This document shows, piece by piece, positions 1-5,671 of a DNA stretch of 64,000 bases. Position 1 is the stretch's first letter. Every line of letters begins with the position of its first letter. The notes under the pieces are model-generated. The model ran no database searches and was not told the origin of the DNA. It saw only the letters and a program-made list of their open reading frames with translations. Source of the DNA: Pseudomonas sp. HR96 (GTDB lineage: Bacteria > Pseudomonadota > Gammaproteobacteria > Pseudomonadales > Pseudomonadaceae); NCBI RefSeq assembly GCF_034059295.1, contig NZ_CP139141.1, forward strand, positions 1,533,001-1,597,000. Direction: 5' to 3'. The translations under genes were made by a program, and so were the position numbers.

Positions 1-639
1 CGCGCCGCTCAACAGGGTCAGGGTGGCACCGGCTTCGCGGGCCATGGCCAGCTTCTCCTCGGCGATGTCGATGGCGACGATGTCCTTGGCCCCCATCAAT
101 TTAAGCCACTGAATCGCGAACAGGCCAATGGGCCCGCAACCGACCACGGCGCCGTTCTGCCCGGCCTTGAAATCGGTCTTCCAGAGGGCGTGCAAGGCGA
201 TGGCGGCCGGGTCCACCAGCGAGGCGGCGATCGGGTCCATGCCGGCTGGCACCTTGATCAGATTGCTCAGCGGCACGTTGACGAACTCGGCGTAGGCGCC
301 GTCGCGGCGGCTGCCGAAGTAGTCGTATTGCTCCGAGCGCGATGGAAACCCGCGTTGGTACTGGTCGCTGGAAACGTCGGGAATCATCGGCGGCACGGTC
401 ACCAGCTCGCCGATGCTGTAGCCCTCGACACCGGCGCCGATCTGCTCGATAAAACCGGCGAACTCGTGCCCGCAGATCAGCGGCATGCGGTGCGCGCCTT
501 TGCTCAGCATGCGCGGGATGTCCGACCCGCAGACCCCGCAGGCGACCACGCGAATCAACGCATGGCCGGGTTTGACTTCAGGTTTGGCGACTTCTTCGAC
601 GCGGATGTCACCTGGCTGGTACATGACGGCAGCTTTCAC
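1..639 (-). CDS. Zinc-type alcohol dehydrogenase, GatD-like (3' end cut by window)
   Basis: N-terminal 213 codons of a medium-chain dehydrogenase most like galactitol-1-phosphate 5-dehydrogenase; it probably oxidises a polyol or sugar alcohol with NAD(P). The GroES-like domain shows catalytic-zinc ligands C37 (ACGVCGSD) and H58-E59 (GHEFAG), then the GSRRDG segment (109-114) and the Rossmann glycine motif GCGPIG (167-172). A GTG start is chosen because AAGGGG lies 7 nt upstream; the ATG at 624 lacks a comparable site. It follows the sugar-binding protein gene by 55 bp on the same strand, so it is probably co-transcribed. Oddity: the lobe that normally carries four structural-zinc cysteines (about residues 85-105) contains none. 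The exact substrate is unknown. Confidence 0.85.
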   Translation of the reverse strand, partial: MKAAVMYQPGDIRVEEVAKPEVKPGHALIRVVACGVCGSDIPRMLSKGAHRMPLICGHEFAGFIEQIGAGVEGYSIGELVTVPPMIPDVSSDQYQRGFPSRSEQYDYFGSRRDGAYAEFVNVPLSNLIKVPAGMDPIAASLVDPAAIALHALWKTDFKAGQNGAVVGCGPIGLFAIQWLKLMGAKDIVAIDIAEEKLAMAREAGATLTLLSGA

Positions 640-694
640 GATAGATCCCCTTGCTTTGAGATGGGCGGCGGATTGTCCGTAGCCATGAACTGGG

Positions 695-1672
695 TTACTG
701 ACCGCCTGGCCGGTACTCGCCGAACGTGGCCGTGTGCGGCACCTGGGCGACATTGGCCTTGGTCAGCAGCGCGGTGCCGGCGTCGACGAAGGTCGGTACC
801 GATTGCTTGGCCACCACCTTGCGCGCGGTGTCGATGGCGGTCTGGCCAAGGAAGGTCGGGTCGTTGAGCGCCGTGGCCACGTACTGGTCGCCGTTGGCGA
901 TGGCATTGATGGCCTCGGACAGGCCGTCGACGCCGGCCACCAGCACGTCCTTGCGGCCGCGCTCGTCCAACACCTGCAGGGCGCCCATGGCCATGTCGTC
1001 GTTGTGCGCGAACACCGCCTTGACCTTGGGGTGGGCCTGCAGCAGGTCCTGCATGGCGGTCACCGCGTTGGCACGCATGTATTCGCTGTAGGGGCCGTCG
1101 ATGATCTTGAACGGGGTGCCGGCGAACGCCGTGTGGAAACCCTTGCGCCGCTGCTGCATCACCGTGCCGCCGGCGTCGCCCTGGATCTCGATGATCTCGC
1201 CGTCGCTGATGTTTTTCGCTTTCAGCGCCGCCAGCAGGGCGCCACCGGACAGCTCGCCCATCTTCACGTTGTCGCGGCCGATGGTGGTGGCGACCGTGCC
1301 ATTGATCGCGCGGTCTACGGCGATCACCGGCACGCCCTTGGCGTTGGCGGCATCCAGGGAGGCGCCGACCGAGTCGGGGTTGACCGGATCGATGATCAGC
1401 ACGTCGACCTTCTGCGTCAGCAGGTCCTGGATGTCATTGTTCTGTTTGCTGATGTCACCGTTGGCGTCGAGAAAGATCAGCGTGTCGCCACCCTGGGCGG
1501 CCGCAGCCTTGGCGCCGTCACGCAGTTGCACATAGAAGGGCGATTGCAGGGTGACCTGGCTGAAGCCGATCTTCAGGTCCTTGGCCTGGGCGGGCAGGCT
1601 GCCCAGGGCGGTGGCGGCGATGGCGATGGCCAAGGCGGTTTTGTGACGGGCGAACAGACGGGCGAGCAGCAT
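695..1672 (-). CDS. Sugar ABC transporter periplasmic substrate-binding protein (RbsB-like)
   Basis: 325-residue periplasmic binding protein of the ribose/LacI type (Peripla_BP_4), which captures a monosaccharide for an ABC importer. Residues 1-30 form a signal peptide (basic start, hydrophobic core, cleavage after AQA). The mature part has the family pattern: KIGFSQ near the start, a central DVLIIDPVNPDS segment, the hinge-flanking GTVATTIGRDN and the later KAVFAHNDDMAMGA. AGGA lies 8 nt upstream of the ATG. It is the first gene of the minus-strand unit, ahead of the dehydrogenase, and diverges from deoC. That context suggests a pentose, deoxyribose or polyol substrate; this is inferred, not read from the binding residues. 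No permease or ATPase gene is inside the window. Confidence 0.9.
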   Translation of the reverse strand: MLLARLFARHKTALAIAIAATALGSLPAQAKDLKIGFSQVTLQSPFYVQLRDGAKAAAAQGGDTLIFLDANGDISKQNNDIQDLLTQKVDVLIIDPVNPDSVGASLDAANAKGVPVIAVDRAINGTVATTIGRDNVKMGELSGGALLAALKAKNISDGEIIEIQGDAGGTVMQQRRKGFHTAFAGTPFKIIDGPYSEYMRANAVTAMQDLLQAHPKVKAVFAHNDDMAMGALQVLDERGRKDVLVAGVDGLSEAINAIANGDQYVATALNDPTFLGQTAIDTARKVVAKQSVPTFVDAGTALLTKANVAQVPHTATFGEYRPGGQ

Positions 1673-1732
1673 GATGAAGTCCTGTTTTTATTGTTGTTCG
1701 GAATTCTTGGCGGCCTCGATGGGCGCCACCAG

Positions 1733-1751
1733 ATGTGACTGCACATCACAT
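1733..1751. promoter_or_regulatory. Inverted repeat ATGTGA-N7-TCACAT
   Basis: Perfect 6-bp arms with a 7-bp spacer, 60 bp upstream of the sugar-binding protein start. The half-site TGTGA is shared with the second site at 1799-1814. It may be a CRP/Vfr-type or LacI-type operator. The spacer is one base longer than a canonical CRP site. Confidence 0.4.
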
Positions 1752-1798
1752 TTGAGAGCTGAGACTAGTCCTCGCCCTCGGCAGGGTCAAGGCAGTTT

Positions 1799-1814
1799 TG
1801 TGAAAATATTCACA
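1799..1814. promoter_or_regulatory. CRP/Vfr-type site TGTGA-N6-TCACA
   Basis: A perfect match to the CRP core (TGTGA, six bases, TCACA) in the divergent region between the sugar-binding protein gene and deoC. It could serve carbon-source control of either unit. Binding by Vfr is inferred from the motif alone. Confidence 0.45.
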
Positions 1815-1881
1815 CGATATCTTGACGGAAATCTTAAGGTCCAGGCTTTCTGTCCCGATAAACGTTGAGCGATATCAAGCC

Positions 1882-1910
1882 TTGAAAATACTCGTGTTAC
1901 TTTTATAACA
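1882..1910 (+). promoter_or_regulatory. deoC promoter with overlapping DeoR-type operator
   Basis: TTGAAA (1882-1887), 16-bp spacer and TATAAC (1904-1909) form a good sigma-70 promoter about 60 bp upstream of the deoC ATG. The -10 is embedded in TGTTA-N6-TAACA (1895-1910). Those half-sites and spacing equal the E. coli DeoR operator (TGTTA-GAATTC-TAACA), so repression by a DeoR-family protein is likely. Confidence 0.6.
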
Positions 1911-1970
1911 TTGGTGCTATAAATTTCTCAGCGTCGTCATTCTCAAGATCAAGCTTTTGGAGCCTTCACC

Positions 1971-2651
1971 ATGACCACCCCTCACAGCCCTTATGCGGCC
2001 TATATCGACCACACGGTGCTGGCCGCCGATGCTTCCCAGGCCAGCGTGCGCCGGCTGTGCGAGGAAGCCATCGAATTGGGTTTCAAATCGGTATGCGTCA
2101 ACAGCGCCAACGTGCCGCTGGCCGCCGAATGCCTGCGCGGCCAGGCGCCGCTGGTGTGCTCGGTGGTGGGCTTCCCGCTGGGCGCCGGCTTGAGCGCCGC
2201 CAAGGCTTTCGAAGCGCGCGCGGCGATTGCCGCCGGAGCCGGCGAAATCGACATGGTGCTGAACATCGGCTGGCTCAAGGACGGCCTGCTCGACCAGGTG
2301 CGCGCCGACATCGCCGAGGTATTGCAGGCCTGCGGTGACGTACCCTTGAAAGTGATTCTGGAAACCTGCCTGCTCGACGAAACGCAAAAGGTCCAGGCCT
2401 GCGAAATCTGCAGGGACCTGAGCGTGGCGTTCGTGAAAACATCGACCGGCTTCAGCAGCGGCGGGGCAACGGTCGAAGACGTGCAGCTGATGCGCCGGGT
2501 GGTCGGACCATCGATGGGCGTCAAGGCTTCGGGCGGGGTTCGCAGTGCCGAAACGGCGCAGGCAATGATCGAGGCGGGGGCTACACGATTGGGTTCAAGT
2601 TCCGGCGTAACGATCGTCAAGGCCGAGACGGCGGTAGCTGACGGATACTGA
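1971..2651 (+). CDS. deoC: Deoxyribose-phosphate aldolase
   Basis: 226-residue class I aldolase that reversibly splits 2-deoxy-D-ribose 5-phosphate into acetaldehyde and glyceraldehyde 3-phosphate in the cytoplasm; used in deoxynucleoside and deoxyribose breakdown. The TIM-barrel signatures are all present: D94 in EIDMVLNIG, the Schiff-base lysine K156 in VKTSTGF, and the proton-relay lysine K185 in VKASGGVR. Length matches the short bacterial DERA class. TTGGAG precedes the ATG by 8-10 nt. It is a single gene diverging from the sugar-uptake unit, with a DeoR-like operator over its promoter and a strong hairpin after it. Confidence 0.96.
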   Translation: MTTPHSPYAAYIDHTVLAADASQASVRRLCEEAIELGFKSVCVNSANVPLAAECLRGQAPLVCSVVGFPLGAGLSAAKAFEARAAIAAGAGEIDMVLNIGWLKDGLLDQVRADIAEVLQACGDVPLKVILETCLLDETQKVQACEICRDLSVAFVKTSTGFSSGGATVEDVQLMRRVVGPSMGVKASGGVRSAETAQAMIEAGATRLGSSSGVTIVKAETAVADGY

Positions 2652-2677
2652 TCACTGGCGATACCCGTACAGCATCA

Positions 2678-2714
2678 ACACGCATCCCGGACAACCTTGC
2701 CCCGGGATGCGTGT
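2678..2714. terminator. Hairpin between convergent deoC and DUF2790 gene
   Basis: 13-bp perfect stem (arms 2678-2690 and 2702-2714) with an 11-nt loop, placed between two converging stop codons. There is no U-tract on either side, so it is either a weak bidirectional terminator or a transcript-end protecting hairpin. Confidence 0.6.
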
Positions 2715-2722
2715 CGTCGAGA

Positions 2723-2995
2723 TCAACCATTCTGGCAGTTCACATCACCGGCCGCGAACGCCTTGTAGTTCAGGGTATGAGTCACGCCCGTGCTGTCCTG
2801 ATACTTCAGGTGAGTACCGACCGGGTTGCAGCCACCGCCGTTGTCGGCATCATGGGTCAGGCTGATCACCTTGGCGATGTCCAGATGCTGCCCGGCGCTG
2901 ACCTGGCCTGCGTCGGTCAAGCCGTTCTTGCTGTTGCCCTGGGCCGAAGCAAAGGCGCTGAAGAGCATCAGGGTGGCGATCATGGCGTATTTCAT
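2723..2995 (-). CDS. DUF2790 family small exported protein
   Basis: 90-residue protein with a signal peptide (MKYAMIATLMLFSAFASAQG, cleavage after ASA) and a mature domain with LDIAKVISLTHD, a CNPVGTHLKYQDS segment and a C-terminal cysteine. This is the pattern of DUF2790, a family of small periplasmic proteins largely confined to Pseudomonas, often in several copies and metal- or stress-responsive. Function is unknown. The two mature cysteines could form a disulfide. The start at 2995 is chosen over an upstream in-frame ATG because GAGGA lies 8 nt before it and the signal peptide begins there. It stands alone and converges on deoC. Confidence 0.85.
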   Translation of the reverse strand: MKYAMIATLMLFSAFASAQGNSKNGLTDAGQVSAGQHLDIAKVISLTHDADNGGGCNPVGTHLKYQDSTGVTHTLNYKAFAAGDVNCQNG

Positions 2996-3230
2996 GGGGT
3001 GTTCCTCTTTCGATAAGGGTTTGAAGTTGGGGGTCAGTGGTTGGCCTCTGGTGTTCATTATCGGGAAGTGGGTGAATGCCGGGAAATTCACTGTGGGAAT
3101 AGTGTGCATTGGTGGAAGTGATGGTAATGGGGTGAACTTGGGCGCTGACGCGCAGGAGCCGGCTCGTCGCGATAGGCCCACAGCCGGTTTGAAGCCTGGT
3201 CAAAGGCCAGGCAGCCAACCATTCTGTCGT

Positions 3231-3611
3231 CTACTCCAGCCATCGGTGGTGGGCGTTCAAGCCATAGAACATCACCAATGAAGCGATGATCAAACTGGTC
3301 CAGAAATGAATGATCAGGGTTCTTCTGAAAGGCGCTGGCAAGTGATCCGTCTGTGCAATTTCAGAGCGGCCCAGTCTCCTGCGCAAGCTGCTGAATACCA
3401 CGCAGCCCATCAGCTCACCCATCAAGATCAACTTCCCACGGCTACCGCTGGCATGGGGCGTTCGTTTGATACAGCCTGACCGCTGACTCATGATCTGAAG
3501 TGCATCGTCGAGTTGGGTGTGCACGGTGTAGAGCATCATTCCCAACGAGATGAACATGCCGCCGAATGCCAGGCATCCGGTTATCAGGAGAAAGGTTTCG
3601 GTGGGGGTCAT
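3231..3611 (-). CDS. Hypothetical small membrane protein
   Basis: 126-residue protein of unknown function. One hydrophobic segment at about residues 7-28 and another at about 100-117 predict two transmembrane helices joined by a basic, mostly hydrophilic loop of about 70 residues. GGAAAG lies 8 nt before the ATG. It is transcribed alone; the downstream gene on this strand is 235 bp away. No family is recognised. The codon pattern is acceptable but not decisive, so it may be a real lineage-specific gene. Confidence 0.55.
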   Translation of the reverse strand: MTPTETFLLITGCLAFGGMFISLGMMLYTVHTQLDDALQIMSQRSGCIKRTPHASGSRGKLILMGELMGCVVFSSLRRRLGRSEIAQTDHLPAPFRRTLIIHFWTSLIIASLVMFYGLNAHHRWLE

Positions 3612-4028
3612 TGGCGCTTTCCGATGAGTGAGACTCAGCAGACTAGAGAGGCGAGGACAGGGCTTCTATAGGACTTTTCTGAAGATGAGGGGCAGGCTTG
3701 TTCGCAGCCCAGGCGACAGGGTTCGTCGCCAAGCTCGGATTTGAATGTGGGAGCGGGCGCAGCCCGCGAGAGGCCGCAGGCCGGTTTCAAGCCTTTCGCT
3801 CAGAGCTCAGGCCCCGCGTAACTGCACCGGCCGCCGATAAACCCTCTACACCGACCGCTTCCCAAAGCACTGCGGATACCCCACACACCCCCAAAACTGC
3901 CCACCCGCGTTCGCCCCGCGTCGCGCCGTGCGCAACACCATCGCCGACTGAGCGCCAAGCCTTGCGGCTAGCCAATGCCAGGGCCCGAGGCCCGACTCGG
4001 GCAGGCGGCCCCAGCCTCGTCCGACGAC
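3612..4028. other. Intergenic region holding one REP element
   Basis: Beyond the REP-like element at 3747-3793 I see no gene, strong promoter or terminator. The open frames here lack ribosome-binding sites and recognisable products. Confidence 0.5.
3747..3793 (+). repeat. REP-like extragenic palindromic element, copy 1
   Basis: GTGGGAGCGGGC-GCA-GCCCGC hairpin followed by GAGAGGCCGCAGGCCGG and TTTCAAGCC. The same architecture recurs on the minus strand at 55308-55350 and 62377-62421, always between genes. This matches the dispersed extragenic palindromes of fluorescent pseudomonads. Confidence 0.7.
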
Positions 4029-4550
4029 TCAGCCAAACAACCGCGCCGAAGCCTTCCACCAACCTGCCACCTTCGACGAAGGCTGCCCGTGCCGGATCTC
4101 CGGGCTATCCAGCATTTGCGGCAAATCCCGCATCCGCATCCACGGCTCGTTCTGCCAATGCAGCAGGCGCAACCGCAGCCCTGGCCACTGCATCACGCTG
4201 ACGCTGGGCGCCGACTCATTGGCCGGCAGCTGGGCATCGCGGATCACCGCAATCACCTCGTGGGTCAGCCAGCGCCGCAGGCTGCGGTTTTCCGGCACGT
4301 GGTGATGGACGAGCAAGGAGTAGGCGCCAGACTCGCTGACCATCAGGGTGTCGTGGTACTCGCCGTACTGGAGAAGACAGAGGGTACGGGTCTGGTCGGC
4401 GTCGAGTTTGCGCAGGGCGTGTGCATCGAGATAGCGACCCATCAGGCGACCCAGGTCGCGGGCGTGAAACCAGGCCTGGGATTCGAGCCATAGGGTGTGC
4501 AGGGGGCGGTTGTGGCGGGTGAAGAGGGTGGGGGTTTGGGGGTTAGGCAT
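4029..4550 (-). CDS. BRO-N domain protein
   Basis: 173-residue protein carrying a BRO-family N-terminal (antirepressor-like) domain: a FTRHNRPLHTLWLESQAWF beta region, then RDLGRLMG, LCLLQYGEYHDTLMVSESG and the strongly conserved HHHVPENRSLRRWLTHEV. In phages this domain heads DNA-binding antirepressors. Chromosomal stand-alone copies are common in Pseudomonas and uncharacterised. The C-terminal third (MQWPGLRLRLLHWQNEPWM) looks like a partial second copy of the same fold, repeating the 'W-MRMRDLPQML' pattern of RDLGRLMG. No phage gene is beside it. It sits just outside the defence island. Confidence 0.8.
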   Translation of the reverse strand: MPNPQTPTLFTRHNRPLHTLWLESQAWFHARDLGRLMGRYLDAHALRKLDADQTRTLCLLQYGEYHDTLMVSESGAYSLLVHHHVPENRSLRRWLTHEVIAVIRDAQLPANESAPSVSVMQWPGLRLRLLHWQNEPWMRMRDLPQMLDSPEIRHGQPSSKVAGWWKASARLFG

Positions 4551-4678
4551 GGGGGGCCTCCGGTATCCAGGAGATCCTGGCTGCGAAGGTGGTTGGGTTG
4601 AGGGGCCAATGCGTGAACGGCAGGCAGCTTTTTGACATGTCCTTGATCCTCTGGTCGCTTCTTAGGGCGTTGATTGGG

Positions 4679-4756
4679 TGTCGGGAGCTAAGAAACTCAC
4701 CAGAGACGAGCCGGACATATTTCCCTTTCGGGTCTTGTATTCGCCCACTCCCGACA
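4679..4756. repeat. Inverted repeat TGTCGGGAG / CTCCCGACA
   Basis: 9-bp arms at 4679-4687 and 4748-4756. A second copy of TGTCGGG at 4811-4817 could pair with the same right arm instead. The right arm abuts the neighbouring repeat at 4739-4780. Confidence 0.5.
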
Positions 4757-4780
4757 TAACGAGGATTTCTGTGGGCGAAT
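4739..4780. repeat. Inverted repeat ATTCGCCCAC / GTGGGCGAAT
   Basis: Perfect 10-bp arms (4739-4748 and 4771-4780) around a 22-nt loop. It crosses the 4679-4756 pairing, so the two stems would form a pseudoknot-like or mutually exclusive arrangement in RNA. Confidence 0.55.
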
Positions 4781-4929
4781 GATAGCCGCTGGCACAGGAA
4801 AGCCGCAGGATGTCGGGTGCGGATGGCCGCTCTGGGGATGCGTTTCTTAGGCGCCAAAGCAGCGTAGGGAAAGGCAAGGGGCAAGGCAATGATGGCGCTT
4901 GTAGGACATTTCTGAAAAATGGTGCAGGT

Positions 4930-5370
4930 CTATTTCGAGGGTTTCCCCGACAGCGCTGCCCGCTGCTGTTCTAGCTGGTCCGAAAGCTTCTCCAACGCCT
5001 GGCTGTCTTCCTTGAGCTGACATTCCCAAATAATCAGCACGTTCCATCCGCTGGCTTCCAACGCTTGAATGTTGTTGAGATCGCGCTCTACGTTTTTCAG
5101 GAATTTGTCATTCCAGAATTCTGCTCGGGTTTTGGGTGTGGTCGCATAGCGGCACCCCACGTGGCGGTGCCAAAAGCAACCGTGTACGAACAGGCAGGTC
5201 CTGAGCTTGGGCAGTACCACATCGGGGTTGCCAGGGAGATCCTTGCGGTGAAGCCGGAAACGGTAGCCGTTTGCGTGCAGGAAGCTTCTTACCAGCAGTT
5301 CAGGTTTGGTGTTCTTCCCGCGTATCCCTGACATCATCCGTGAGCGGGTAGCTGGATCGACTACATCCAT
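4930..5370 (-). CDS. vsr: Very short patch repair endonuclease Vsr
   Basis: 146-residue strand-specific endonuclease that nicks beside T:G mismatches arising when 5-methylcytosine deaminates, and so protects sites methylated by a C5-cytosine methyltransferase. The family signature is complete: the N-terminal DPATRSRMMSGIRGKNTKPE segment, the catalytic aspartate D50 in GNPDVVLP, the HGCFWHRHVGC metal-binding cluster (63-73), EFWNDKF and ERD, and the GWNVLIIWEC strand. The start is set at 5370 by AGGAG 7 nt upstream; the frame extends further but without support. It is transcribed away from the Z1 operon. Its likely partner methyltransferase lies 8 kb away at the other end of the island. Confidence 0.95.
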   Translation of the reverse strand: MDVVDPATRSRMMSGIRGKNTKPELLVRSFLHANGYRFRLHRKDLPGNPDVVLPKLRTCLFVHGCFWHRHVGCRYATTPKTRAEFWNDKFLKNVERDLNNIQALEASGWNVLIIWECQLKEDSQALEKLSDQLEQQRAALSGKPSK

Positions 5371-5518
5371 TCTATTCTCCTGAAGCGGTATCTTTGAGCG
5401 GGGCCGAATGAGAACCGTAGGTGTCTTCACCCTCTTCTTAGGGGGCGGATCTCGGGGGACGTTCAAACGCCTGACCGGCCCCGGCATTGCAGGAATGTTG
5501 GGGCCCAAGGCAAGGGGG

Positions 5519-5548
5519 ATGACCAGCAAAAAATACTTGGCTGGTCAT
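5519..5548. promoter_or_regulatory. Inverted repeat between vsr and the Z1 operon
   Basis: Perfect ATGACCAGC / GCTGGTCAT arms with a 12-nt AT-rich loop, in the middle of the 301-bp divergent region. It is well placed to be an operator for a regulator of both units, or a leader hairpin of the Z1 transcript. Confidence 0.45.
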
Positions 5549-5671
5549 GCCGGACATCCCGGTTGCGGGTTTTTGCAAGGCGTTCTGTGCTGTGCGACTA
5601 TTCTTGGCCCTGACTTGGATGTAGGGCGGTCTCCCTGTTCAAGTCATCTTCAGAACACAGAAAGGATGCTC

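Larger units (their letters stand above)
4551..4929. other. Intergenic region with long inverted repeats at the island edge
   Basis: No convincing gene. It holds the inverted repeats annotated at 4679-4756 and 4739-4780. It separates the BRO-N gene from vsr and may contain the left boundary of the island. Confidence 0.45.

Noticed and set aside
3143..3200. A fourth REP-like copy (CAGGAGCCGGCTC, then GCCGGTTTGAAGCC)
   Set aside because: Only the tail resembles the REP family; the palindromic head is different, so it is at most a decayed copy.
4543..4884. 113-codon minus-strand frame upstream of the BRO-N gene
   Set aside because: No Shine-Dalgarno, no homology pattern, and it runs through the inverted repeats; probably chance.
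5408..5671. N-terminal extension of the Z1 helicase
   Set aside because: In frame but crosses the divergent promoter region and an inverted repeat; the ATG at 5672 has a proper ribosome-binding site and begins conserved sequence.
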